Shown: positions 7,533 through 14,901 of the stretch, piece after piece | Position numbering within the stretch: position 1 is the stretch's first letter | Layout: each line of letters opens with the position of its first letter | Assembly: GCF_958453765.1 (NCBI RefSeq) | Contig: NZ_CAUDZA010000001.1 | Span: 236,771-300,770, forward strand | Length of the DNA stretch: 64,000 nt | Direction of reading: 5' to 3' | From: Phascolarctobacterium_A succinatutens_B | Lineage (GTDB): Bacteria; Bacillota; Negativicutes; Acidaminococcales; Acidaminococcaceae | The notes under the pieces: generated by a model | Told to the model about the DNA's origin: nothing | The model's input: only the letters and a program-made list of their open reading frames with translations | Database searches by the model: none | Position numbers and translations under genes: made by a program

Positions 7533-10034
7533 TTAATGCTGCAGGTACGCACTCATCATCTGCGCCAGCAGCTTCATCTGTACCGGTTTCACCATAAAAT
7601 CATTCATGCCGGCAGCCATCGCGCGTTCCACGTCATCACTGCCGCTGTTGCCTGTCAGCGCCAGAATCGGCACCTTACGCGCATCCTCGCGCGGCAAAGC
7701 TCTGATAGCCTCGGCAGCCTCACAGCCATCCATTTCCGGCATCTGCATATCCATCAGCACCATACTGATACTGCCCTCCTCCGAAGCCTCAAACAGCTCC
7801 AAAGCCTCCTTGCCGTCGCAGGCAGGCACAACCTCCAGGCCATTCATCGTCAGCAGCTCGCTGATAATCTCCATGTTGATACTGTTATCCTCTGCTACTA
7901 AAATTCTGCAGCCGGCAAAATCCTCCAGCTTCGGCTGCGCGTCCTGTGGCTTGCTTTCCACCTTTTTCACGATATTGAACGGCAGCGAAATAATTACGCA
8001 GGTGCCTTCATCAACATGACTGCTGATGTGAATGCTGCCATCCATACGCTCCACCAGGCTTTTGACTATCGTCATGCCCAAACCGGTGCCGGTAACGCGC
8101 GGCACACCAAAACGGCTGTCGCGCTCAAACGGCTTATAAATCTTCTCCAGGAATTTGGCCGACATACCGCAGCCGGTATCCTTAATGACAAAGGTATAAT
8201 GCACACGGTTGCGCTCATTGCTCAGCTCGCGACGTGCCAGAAAGCTGATTTTGCCATGCGCCTTGGTATATTTAATCGCATTCGACAAAATATTATTCAA
8301 AATCTGCTGCAAGCCCTGCAAATCGCCGCTCACCATTTCATCTTCTTGCAGCATCAGCTGAGAGTCAAAGAACTTCTGCTCCAGCTCGGCCTGCGCCGCA
8401 AAAATATCGCTGGTATCCTGCGCTACCTTGGCAATCATAAAGGTTTCCTGCACATGCTCCACCTTGCCGTTGTCCAGGCGTGCCATTTCCAGAATATCGT
8501 TAATCAAGGTCAGCAGCTGCTGCCCTGCGGCGCTTATTTTGCGGATATATTCCTTCACCTGTCCGCAGTCATCCTTGTGCAGCTCTGCCAGCTCCGCCAT
8601 GCCGATAATGCCGTTGAGAGGCGCACGCATATCGTGCGACAGTGCAGAGAAGAACATGTTTCTGGACTTGGCATTTTCGCGTGCTACCTGCAGCGCCTGC
8701 TCCGTCACCTGAATATGCTCCAGCTCCTTCTGCTTTTCGGCGTCTACCTCACGGAAGAAGAAAACCGCTTCGTCCTTATTCAGCAAATCATCGCGCATCA
8801 GGCGGACATTCAGCCATCTGTATTCCTTGCCGAAGCGATAGCGGAACTCACCGCCGAAGTCATTGATATGACGCTCCACCAGATCCTTGATATGCTCACG
8901 CGCAAAGCTGGTCGCAAATTCTTCGGTAGCCTCCGGCTCCACATTCTTTATCAGCTCCTGCAGCAGCTCATCATAATCGCCCTCCGGCTCCTGCGGCCCC
9001 GGGCTGGTGCTTTTCAGCATATAATAGCGTCCGGTAACATAATTCACTCTGAACACAGCCAGGAAGGACTTGCTCATAACGCGGATAACCTCATTGATGC
9101 TTTGCAGCTGTTTATTCAGCATATGCTCGCGCAGCGCCAAGCCGGCAGCCAGCAGCAGGAAAATAGCCAGCGTCAGGCTGAACCACTGCATCAAATCCTT
9201 ATAATCACCCATCAGGAAATCATATGGAATCGTTACAATAGATATCCAGCCCTTTTCCGAAACCGTGTAGTAAACACCGCGCTTATTGCCTTCATAGTCG
9301 GTAATATAAGATACATCACTGTCAGAATCACGGATTTCCTTAAAGATTTTATCTACATAAGGTTGCTCTTCTTCTATCGACAGATTGCGGTCATTGATGG
9401 TAAACATAATATTACCGGACGGATCGCAAAGGTAGTAATAGCTGTCCTTCGGTAGCTTATTGTCACTCAGCAGGCCATTCAGACGCTCCGGATAAAGATT
9501 CATCGCCAGTACATTGTTATCACTAAAGCGCACGGCCATCGTCAGCAGGCGCTCATTATTCTTGCCGTATTGATATAAATTAGTATAGGCTACGCCGCTT
9601 TTATTGCTCAGCGCTGCCTGATACCATTTCAGCGAAGCAACATCTGTCGGCTGTCCCTCCAATCGCTTGCCAATAAGATGCCCGTGTACTACAGCGCACA
9701 TATCAAAGCGGCCCACATCAGCATTTTTTTCCATATAATCGGTAAAATGCGTCAGCGCCTCCTCCAGCTCTGCATCCGTCATATCGGGCTTCATTTCCAG
9801 CATATGTGCAAGGTTCTGCGCGGCACTGCGCAGCAGCATTTCCTGAGCTTTTATGCGTCCTGTTTCCCTTGTGGCAAAGCGGGCTGCCAGCTGCTGTCCC
9901 ATAATATGCGAATTATCCAATATTTTTTCGCGCACAATATACAGGCTCACCAGGGAAACAAGCAGGAAGAAGGCGAAGATGCCTATGCTGTATAGAGATA
10001 CCTTTATTCTGTTCCTAAAAAATTTAAAGTCCAT
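7533..10034 (-). CDS. Hybrid sensor histidine kinase with receiver domain
   Basis: 833-aa membrane sensor. A first TM helix (about 13-33) is followed by a roughly 250-residue extracytoplasmic sensor, probably of Cache type, then a second TM helix near 285-302. A PAS-like cytoplasmic region comes next, then HisKA with the phospho-acceptor in ALSHDMRAPLNG, a HATPase domain (N box NILSNAIKYTK, G boxes DTGCGMS and GTGLGM), and a C-terminal receiver with DMQMPEMDG. The ATG at 10034 follows GGAGGGCTT. It heads an operon with the HPt protein and CrcB. The ligand is unknown; Cache domains often sense small organic acids. Confidence 0.93.
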   Translation of the reverse strand: MDFKFFRNRIKVSLYSIGIFAFFLLVSLVSLYIVREKILDNSHIMGQQLAARFATRETGRIKAQEMLLRSAAQNLAHMLEMKPDMTDAELEEALTHFTDYMEKNADVGRFDMCAVVHGHLIGKRLEGQPTDVASLKWYQAALSNKSGVAYTNLYQYGKNNERLLTMAVRFSDNNVLAMNLYPERLNGLLSDNKLPKDSYYYLCDPSGNIMFTINDRNLSIEEEQPYVDKIFKEIRDSDSDVSYITDYEGNKRGVYYTVSEKGWISIVTIPYDFLMGDYKDLMQWFSLTLAIFLLLAAGLALREHMLNKQLQSINEVIRVMSKSFLAVFRVNYVTGRYYMLKSTSPGPQEPEGDYDELLQELIKNVEPEATEEFATSFAREHIKDLVERHINDFGGEFRYRFGKEYRWLNVRLMRDDLLNKDEAVFFFREVDAEKQKELEHIQVTEQALQVARENAKSRNMFFSALSHDMRAPLNGIIGMAELAELHKDDCGQVKEYIRKISAAGQQLLTLINDILEMARLDNGKVEHVQETFMIAKVAQDTSDIFAAQAELEQKFFDSQLMLQEDEMVSGDLQGLQQILNNILSNAIKYTKAHGKISFLARRELSNERNRVHYTFVIKDTGCGMSAKFLEKIYKPFERDSRFGVPRVTGTGLGMTIVKSLVERMDGSIHISSHVDEGTCVIISLPFNIVKKVESKPQDAQPKLEDFAGCRILVAEDNSINMEIISELLTMNGLEVVPACDGKEALELFEASEEGSISMVLMDMQMPEMDGCEAAEAIRALPREDARKVPILALTGNSGSDDVERAMAAGMNDFMVKPVQMKLLAQMMSAYLQH

Positions 10035-10132
10035 AAGCCCTCCATTGAGCCACTGTCAATAAACATGTGCATATTTCATACATACACATTTTATTATATA
10101 ACACCAGGCACATCTCTACAAGTGCATACGTC

Positions 10133-10174
10133 AAAAAGCTGCCTGCGGAAGAAGTTGCTACGTCCGCAGGCAGC
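10133..10174 (-). terminator. Terminator of the methyltransferase gene; repeat copy 1
   Basis: GCTGCCTGCGGA (10138-10149) and TCCGCAGGCAGC (10163-10174) form a perfect 12-bp stem. On the minus strand TTTTTG follows, so it ends the transcript of the methyltransferase at 10300-11109. The stem and about 35 bases to its right resemble copy 2 at 12930. Confidence 0.8.
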
Positions 10175-10299
10175 CGATTAGGTATTTATGTATATATATG
10201 CTTGTTGCGTTACTATTGTTGACTAAAATATTGCATCAGGTAACGATGAGGACAAAGGGAGAAGGGATTAGGGTTCTGATTTTGTTAGTAAAGAAAGAG

Positions 10300-11109
10300 T
10301 TAAATAAACAAAGACTCCTGTTCTTTATCTAAGCGTTTTTGCGTAAGCTCCAAATATTCCTCTACATTATCAATCCCTATAAAATTACAGCCGTTGCGTA
10401 ATGCTTCGACACCTGTTGTTCCCGAACCGCAAAACGGGTCCAGCACTATATAGCCGGCCTGTGTAGAAGCACGTAATATTCTTTCCAATAAATATTCCGG
10501 CTTCTGTGTAGGATGCTTGCCAAACTTCTTTTCCGAAGGCTTGGTAAGACTTCCCGTCCAGACATCCTTCATCTGCTTTCCGCCATTGATTTCTTTCATC
10601 AAGGCATAGTTAAAAAAGTATTTTGCTTTTTTATCATCCTTGCAAGCCCAGATGATTGTTTCCGTAGAATGCGTAAAGCAACGGCAGGCAAGATTTGGCG
10701 GCGGATTAGTTTTTTGCCACGTGATGTTATTGATTATTCTAAAGCCTTCCTCTTCCAAAGCCATGCCAATCGAAAATATATTATGGAAAGTTCCCGATAT
10801 CCAGATAGTGCCGTTGGGTTTAAGCACTTTTTTGCAGAGGTTTATCCAGCGTCGGTTAAATTGATGCTTGTTGGCTAACATGTGCTCTTTATCATCAACC
10901 ATATCCCACGCAGCCTTATTTACAGAAACCATTTTGCCACTACGGCAAGTAATGCCGTTATTACTTAAAAAGTAGGGCGGGTCTGCAAAGATTACGTCAA
11001 CGGATTCAGGGCGAAGCTTTTGCAGCAGCTCAAATGTGTCACCTAGGAGCAGTTGTGCATTTTCAGTTTGGTAGAATACATATATTCCATTTTCGCACAA
11101 CTGCCTCAT
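10300..11109 (-). CDS. DpnA-like adenine-specific DNA methyltransferase
   Basis: Predicted beta-class N6-adenine methyltransferase. The catalytic motif DPPYFLSN is near residue 42 and the AdoMet motif DPFCGSGTTG near residue 228, with the order IV...I expected for the beta class. Long blocks (WISGTFHNIFSIGMALEEEGF, ITWQKTNPPPNL, FTHSTETI, KQMKDVWTGSL, KHPTQKPEYLLERI) closely match my memory of DpnA (M2.DpnII), which methylates GATC, including single-stranded DNA. The length is 269 aa and AGGAG precedes the ATG. A small XRE regulator lies upstream on the same strand, and a palindromic operator sits between them. Specificity is inferred. No partner DpnM or DpnII is present; the only neighbouring nuclease is DpnI-like. 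Confidence 0.88.
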   Translation of the reverse strand: MRQLCENGIYVFYQTENAQLLLGDTFELLQKLRPESVDVIFADPPYFLSNNGITCRSGKMVSVNKAAWDMVDDKEHMLANKHQFNRRWINLCKKVLKPNGTIWISGTFHNIFSIGMALEEEGFRIINNITWQKTNPPPNLACRCFTHSTETIIWACKDDKKAKYFFNYALMKEINGGKQMKDVWTGSLTKPSEKKFGKHPTQKPEYLLERILRASTQAGYIVLDPFCGSGTTGVEALRNGCNFIGIDNVEEYLELTQKRLDKEQESLFI

Positions 11110-11135
11110 AACAACACTCCTGCTTCGCTCGTCTT

Positions 11136-11151
11136 GTTTAATATATTAAAC
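11136..11151. promoter_or_regulatory. Operator palindrome, copy 1 (before methyltransferase)
   Basis: Perfect palindrome GTTTAATATATTAAAC. It lies 5 bases past the stop of the small XRE gene and 27 bases before the methyltransferase start. An identical copy is at 11367-11382. It is probably the binding site of the adjacent controller-type XRE protein. Confidence 0.7.
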
Positions 11152-11156
11152 TTTGA

Positions 11157-11345
11157 TTATAAAAAAAATTTGCTTATTGAACACTCTAGCGCTTCAGCAA
11201 TTCTCACCAAGGTTTTCGTTGTAGTTACGGTGATTTTGCCATTTTCCAGTCCTATAATAATACTTTTAGATATTTTACTTCTTCTGGAAAGCTCTTCTTG
11301 TGTTAACCCCTTCAGTAATCTTTGCTTTCGTATTTGCAAAAGCAC
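11157..11345 (-). CDS. Small XRE-family regulator (controller-protein-like)
   Basis: Single helix-turn-helix protein of about 62 aa covering the whole XRE fold (LTQEELSRRSKISKSIIIGLENGK). The GTG at 11345 is favoured because AGAGGTG ends 6 bases before it; an in-frame GTG at 11354 overlaps that site. Size, position upstream of a methyltransferase and the two flanking identical palindromes fit a restriction-modification controller (C) protein that regulates itself and the methyltransferase. It is transcribed with the methyltransferase and divergently from the second XRE gene. Confidence 0.8.
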   Translation of the reverse strand: MLLQIRKQRLLKGLTQEELSRRSKISKSIIIGLENGKITVTTTKTLVRIAEALECSISKFFL

Positions 11346-11366
11346 TATAATCACCTCTACGTTTTA

Positions 11367-11395
11367 GTTTAATATATTAAACTTCTTCTGTCAAT
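11367..11395 (-). promoter_or_regulatory. Promoter with embedded operator palindrome, copy 2
   Basis: On the minus strand TTGACA (-35) is followed after 17 bases by TAAACT (-10). The palindrome GTTTAATATATTAAAC (11367-11382) covers the -10 region. This arrangement implies autorepression of the small XRE regulator and its methyltransferase. Confidence 0.65.
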
Positions 11396-11463
11396 AGAAT
11401 GTCTTTAAAATCTTGAATTAATTATAAATGTATAATATACTAAGCGAAAAGGAGCTTTACATC

Positions 11464-11838
11464 ATGGAACTGAAAACATTCATTAATTCATATCGGGCAG
11501 AACATAATTTAACTATGGAGCAATTTGCTAAATCAGCTTCACTTTCCAAAGGATATATATCAATGCTAGAAAAAGGCTATAATCCCCAAACAGGGAAAAA
11601 AATTATACCCTCTATCAGCGCTTTGAACAATATTGCCATAGCAACAGGAACCGACCTGGACCATTTACTGAAAATCATAGATGACATTGAAGTTTCCCTA
11701 GATTCTCCGGCTCAGGATTTAATTATTTCTAATCCTCAAGAAGAACAACTGATTATAGGTTATCGAAATTTAACAACAGCCAATCAAAAAGAGTTGCTGG
11801 CATATCTTGATATGAAGCTCAATATGCAAACAAAATAA
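11464..11838 (+). CDS. XRE-family regulator upstream of the DpnI-like gene
   Basis: 124-aa protein with an N-terminal helix-turn-helix (MEQFAKSASLSKGYISMLEKGYNPQTGKKIIPS) and a C-terminal acidic segment with a final helix of the type seen in phage-like repressors (QLIIGYRNLTTANQKELLAYLDMKL). The ATG at 11464 follows AAAAGGAG; an upstream in-frame ATG at 11428 has no ribosome binding site. It precedes the DpnI-like gene by 33 bases and is probably cotranscribed with it. It is divergent from the small XRE/methyltransferase unit, so the two arms each carry their own regulator. Confidence 0.82.
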   Translation: MELKTFINSYRAEHNLTMEQFAKSASLSKGYISMLEKGYNPQTGKKIIPSISALNNIAIATGTDLDHLLKIIDDIEVSLDSPAQDLIISNPQEEQLIIGYRNLTTANQKELLAYLDMKLNMQTK

Positions 11839-11871
11839 ACATTTAGTGTTTTATTAATACAAGGTGAGCAA

Positions 11872-12645
11872 ATGAACTGCAACTTTAACACTGCCTTAAC
11901 GCAAAGCTATCACAGCCAATCGCAAATCATCCGTATTCTGACCGAAAGCTGGGTAAGCGAATATATGTATTGTCCCCACTGCGGGAATGCTTCACTTAAT
12001 CACTTTCCCAACAACAAAGCTGTCGCTGATTTCTACTGTCCTAACTGCAATAATGAATACGAGCTTAAAAGCAAAGCAGGAAGCATCGGTCACAAAATTG
12101 CCGATGGCGCTTATCATACATTTATTGACAGAATAACCAGCAACAACAATCCTGATTTTTTTATTTTGAATTACAGCAAGCAGCTTTTAACAGTAAACAA
12201 TCTTTGGATTATTCCTAAGCATTTCTTTGTGCCTGACATCATCGAACAAAGAAAACCTTTATCCGATAATGCTCAGCGCAAGGGTTGGATTGGCTGCAAT
12301 ATTCTTATCGATAAAATTCCCAGTCAGGCCAAAATCGATATCATTCATAACAGTGTACCTGTCCCCCAAGAGCTGGTTCAGGCGCAAGTACAACAGGCAT
12401 CCTTATTATATACGGCCAACCTAAGCTCCAGAGGCTGGTTTTTAGACATATTAAATTGCGTGAACAGCATCAAAACAGAAACGTTTTCGTTATCCGACAT
12501 GTACCAGTTCGAAACGTTGCTGACAATCAAGCATCCTAATAATCACAATATCAAAGCTAAAATTCGTCAGCAATTACAGCTTCTCAGAGATAAAGGCTTT
12601 ATTGATTTTCTGGATAGAGGTATCTATAAGAAAATAGTAAAATAG
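11872..12645 (+). CDS. DpnI-like methyl-directed restriction endonuclease
   Basis: 257-aa homolog of DpnI, the nuclease that cuts GATC only when the adenine is methylated. The N-terminal PD-(D/E)XK catalytic site is intact: Asp of VADFYC, then ten residues, then ELK, matching D-X10-E-X-K. Two CxxC pairs (CPHC, CPNC) form the zinc site. The later blocks RKGWIGCNI, SLSSRGW-like LSSRGWFLDILNC, DMYQFE and KIRQQLQLLRDKGFIDF match the DpnI C-terminal winged helix, which reads methylated DNA. No truncation is seen. It lies beside a DpnA-like GATC methyltransferase, an apparent contradiction discussed in the findings. Confidence 0.92.
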   Translation: MNCNFNTALTQSYHSQSQIIRILTESWVSEYMYCPHCGNASLNHFPNNKAVADFYCPNCNNEYELKSKAGSIGHKIADGAYHTFIDRITSNNNPDFFILNYSKQLLTVNNLWIIPKHFFVPDIIEQRKPLSDNAQRKGWIGCNILIDKIPSQAKIDIIHNSVPVPQELVQAQVQQASLLYTANLSSRGWFLDILNCVNSIKTETFSLSDMYQFETLLTIKHPNNHNIKAKIRQQLQLLRDKGFIDFLDRGIYKKIVK

Positions 12646-12674
12646 TTTTGAGTTATTTTCTTGTCAGCTCCCGC

Positions 12675-12905
12675 TGCACCACTTGAACCACTTGCACCAC
12701 TACTTTTGGTACAAACATAAAAACTGCGCCACAACCCCTAATATATATCCCTGTAAGTAAAGTCTTCGTAAGGGTTTTAAAGCTTTATTTTATGCTATTT
12801 ACAGCTAAAATAAGGCTCTTTATTTATATTATATTAAAAATTACGAGCCACTGATTTTTCAGCAAAAAGGCTGAAAAAAGTGGTTCAACCGGTGCAACTG
12901 GTGCA
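12675..12905. repeat. Gene-free segment bounded by inverted tandem 9-mers with internal hairpins
   Basis: The gap of about 365 bases between the DpnI-like gene and brnA has no convincing ORF. A 27-base block of three 9-mers (AGTGGTGCA-like, 12675-12701, reading on the minus strand) recurs inverted at 12879-12905 with five mismatches. Between them lie a 12-bp stem (12781-12817, one mismatch) and a perfect TTTTTCAGC/GCTGAAAAA hairpin (12855-12878). Function unknown. Confidence 0.55.
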
Positions 12906-12929
12906 AAACGCACCGTTAAAGCAGTATAC

Positions 12930-12971
12930 AAAAAGCTGCCTGCAAAAGGACCTCGTCCCTCCGCAGGCAGC
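12930..12971 (-). terminator. Terminator after brnA; repeat copy 2
   Basis: GCTGCCTGC and GCAGGCAGC form the stem, with TTTTT following on the minus strand. About 40 bases are almost identical to copy 3 (13756-13796) behind bioB. It ends the BrnTA transcript. Confidence 0.8.
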
Positions 12972-13010
12972 TGTTGAGATATTGATGTATAAAGATGCTT
13001 GTGATATTTT

Positions 13011-13217
13011 TTAATTCCACGAAAGCTCCAAATCCTTACGATTCTCAGCGCAATCAGTTAAGTAAAGATTTATCAAAACCTGATAAGGAATGCCCTTCTG
13101 AACCGCCAACGCTTTAAAATACTCTATTGTAGACGCATCAATATTAATTGTTATTTGCTTTTTCTTTTTCGCAAAAGGATTTTTTCTGGCATTAGTAAAA
13201 TCATATTCTTCTCTCAT
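13011..13217 (-). CDS. brnA: BrnA-like antitoxin
   Basis: 68-aa protein with the KKKKQITINIDASTIEYFKALA segment typical of CopG/ribbon-helix-helix BrnA antitoxins, ending in a short helix (LINLYLTDCAENRK). BrnA binds and neutralises BrnT and represses the operon. It starts 8 bases after the brnT stop, with toxin first as in known brnTA loci. AGGTAGGTG precedes the ATG. Confidence 0.85.
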   Translation of the reverse strand: MREEYDFTNARKNPFAKKKKQITINIDASTIEYFKALAVQKGIPYQVLINLYLTDCAENRKDLELSWN

Positions 13218-13225
13218 AATTACAC

Positions 13226-13570
13226 CTACCTTCTAAAGAAATCATGATACTGCTTAACTTCTCGCTTTGTAGCTTTTCTAGCAGATATAATACGTATCAC
13301 TGTATCATTTTCACGATAACAATGACAAACAACCAACAAATTAGCTAAAGTACTAAAACCTAAAATAATGAATCTTTCTTCATTCTGCGAATGGTCAGGA
13401 TCATCTATAACCAAAGCTTCAACATCATCAAATACTGTTTTAGCTTCTTCAAATGTTACGTGATGCTTAATTTTATTAATAGTATTCTTATTTTCATCCC
13501 ACTCAAATCTAGGTATCTCTATAATTATATTATAATTATAGATGCCATCTTTGTCAATAAAACCAGTCAT
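13226..13570 (-). CDS. brnT: BrnT-like ribonuclease toxin
   Basis: 114-aa RelE-fold toxin. The block FEWDENKNTINKIKHHVTFEEAKTVFDD and the later ERFIILGFS...VVCHCYRENDTVIRIISARKATKREVKQYHDF follow the BrnT family from end to end. BrnT cleaves RNA and is counteracted by BrnA. GGAGGTG lies 8 bases before the ATG. The first roughly 18 residues extend beyond the usual BrnT start; an internal start is possible but no better ribosome site is visible. A short leader ORF ends in its start codon (TAATG). Confidence 0.88.
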   Translation of the reverse strand: MTGFIDKDGIYNYNIIIEIPRFEWDENKNTINKIKHHVTFEEAKTVFDDVEALVIDDPDHSQNEERFIILGFSTLANLLVVCHCYRENDTVIRIISARKATKREVKQYHDFFRR

Positions 13571-13644
13571 TACCTACACCTCCACATAAACAAAAAAGCA
13601 CCTGTCAAGCTCGACAGATGCCACTGACTCTCACAGTCAGGCAT
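13570..13644 (-). CDS. 24-codon leader ORF upstream of brnT
   Basis: ATG at 13644, preceded by AAGGAG with a 5-base gap, opens a 24-aa frame beginning MPDCESQWHLSS. It ends in TAATG, sharing bases with the brnT start. It runs straight through the terminator hairpin at 13592-13621. Translation could therefore melt the hairpin and feed ribosomes to brnT. It could instead be a chance frame in a structured RNA; no family is recognised. Confidence 0.45.
   Translation of the reverse strand: MPDCESQWHLSSLTGAFLFMWRCR
13592..13621 (-). terminator. Attenuator-like terminator before brnT
   Basis: On the minus strand GCATCTGTC pairs with GACAGGTGC, followed by TTTTTTG. It lies between the promoter and brnT, 22 bases before the toxin start. 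The 5' arm shares bases GGCAT with another hairpin (ATGCC...GGCAT, 13617-13643), so the two folds are mutually exclusive. Confidence 0.65.
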
Positions 13645-13684
13645 GACCTCTCCTTATCGCGGAGCTACCCATGCAACTGCTATA

Positions 13685-13713
13685 AGTATAACATACAAGA
13701 ATCTTTACGTAAA
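13685..13713 (-). promoter_or_regulatory. Promoter of the brnT leader
   Basis: On the minus strand TTTACG (13713-13708), a 17-base spacer and TATACT (13690-13685) with an upstream TGn extended -10. Predicted transcripts start near 13678, just before the structured leader. Confidence 0.6.
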
Positions 13714-13755
13714 ATGAAAATTCACTTCCCGCGGCACCACCCAATCAAGAAAACT

Positions 13756-13796
13756 AAAAGCTGCCTGCAAAAGGACCTCGTCCCTCCGCAGGCAGC
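13756..13796 (-). terminator. Terminator of bioB; repeat copy 3
   Basis: GCTGCCTGC/GCAGGCAGC stem with TTTTAG following on the minus strand, 22 bases past the bioB stop. Nearly identical to copy 2 at 12930-12971. Confidence 0.75.
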
Positions 13797-13817
13797 AAAA
13801 TTCATTTTAAGCTATAA

Positions 13818-14837
13818 TTATGCCTGTTCCGCTCTGGCATCAATAGCAGCAGCTTCTTCATCCGTCATATATTCCGGCTTAATGTCGCGTCCCATATGGT
13901 TCAACATCTTTCTGTCGCTGCGAATCGTAGCGCAGGCCACAGTAGTCAGCATATTGCCGGTAATAGTTGCGGATGCACCTGCCTTAAATGCCGTTTCACC
14001 GTCATTGGTAAGCAGTGCACGGCCTGCACCCAAGCGGATATTAGCCAAAGGATTAATATAACGGAAGAAGGCCACGGTACGCAGGATATCAGCCTCGCTC
14101 AGACGCGGCAGATGTTCCAGCGGCGTACCCGGAATCGGCATCAGCGCATTCAGCGGAATAGAATCAATGCCAAGCTCTGCAAGGCTGATAGCCATATCAA
14201 GACGGTCCTCCCAGGTTTCGCCCATACCGATAATACCGCCGGAGCAGGCGCACATGCCCTCCTCCTTGACCATTTTCAGCGTATTGATTTTCATATCATA
14301 GGTATGCGTAGTGCAGATGTTGGGAAAGTTGCGCTTAGAAGTTTCGATATTATGATGATAGCTGGTGACACCTGCCTCATGCAAGCGATGCAGCTGCTCA
14401 CGGGAAAGGAAGCCCATGGAAGCGCACAAATCAATCTTCAAATCACGGTGCATGGTTTCATACGCATGAATAGCCTTATCGAATTCTTCACCGGTCAGCG
14501 CCTTGCCTGCGGTTACAATGGAAAAGCGGTGCACGCCCTCCTCCTGGTTCAGACGTGCCAGCTTCACGATATCCTCCTCCGGCAGGAAGCTGTAAACCTC
14601 GCAATCGGTGTGGTTATGTGCGGACTGCGCACAGAATTTGCAGTTTTCCGGACAGCGGCCGCTGCGTCCGTTGATAATGGAGCACAAATCCACGCGCTCA
14701 CCGACAAAATGCTTGCGGATTTTATCTGCACCTTCACATAAGGCCTGCAAATCGCAGGTCAGAAATGCCTTTAAATCGTCCTGACGTGTCAATCTTCTGC
14801 CATCAATAATTTCTTGTGCTAATGCTTGCGGGTTCAT
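13818..14837 (-). CDS. bioB: Biotin synthase
   Basis: Radical SAM enzyme that inserts sulfur into dethiobiotin, the last step of biotin synthesis. The CxxxCxxC cluster motif is CPENCKFC, about residue 60, followed by AQSAHN. CSGGIIGMGET and the LNALMPIPGTPLE block are also present. The length is 339 aa. AAAAGGAG precedes the ATG. No other bio gene is adjacent, so dethiobiotin may come from elsewhere or be imported. The malonate operon in this window needs biotin on its carrier protein, a likely demand for this product. Confidence 0.95.
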   Translation of the reverse strand: MNPQALAQEIIDGRRLTRQDDLKAFLTCDLQALCEGADKIRKHFVGERVDLCSIINGRSGRCPENCKFCAQSAHNHTDCEVYSFLPEEDIVKLARLNQEEGVHRFSIVTAGKALTGEEFDKAIHAYETMHRDLKIDLCASMGFLSREQLHRLHEAGVTSYHHNIETSKRNFPNICTTHTYDMKINTLKMVKEEGMCACSGGIIGMGETWEDRLDMAISLAELGIDSIPLNALMPIPGTPLEHLPRLSEADILRTVAFFRYINPLANIRLGAGRALLTNDGETAFKAGASATITGNMLTTVACATIRSDRKMLNHMGRDIKPEYMTDEEAAAIDARAEQA

Positions 14838-14901
14838 ATTCTCTTCTCCTTTTGTAACCTATTTAATCGGTAGGCTTATGCTGTAAAAAAATAAGTGGTA
14901 C

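Noticed and set aside
8016..10034. A second sensor kinase or split kinase
   Set aside because: The 833-codon frame is continuous with all domains in order; no frameshift is present.
11157..11838. The two XRE genes as a phage repressor/Cro pair
   Set aside because: They are divergent like a phage switch, but no phage genes are present, and each lies directly upstream of a DNA-modifying or DNA-cutting enzyme, fitting restriction-modification control better.
10133..13796. CRISPR-like repeats in the accessory island
   Set aside because: The repeated hairpins are only three, irregularly spaced by kilobases, each followed by a U-run behind a gene; they are terminators. No spacer array exists in the window.
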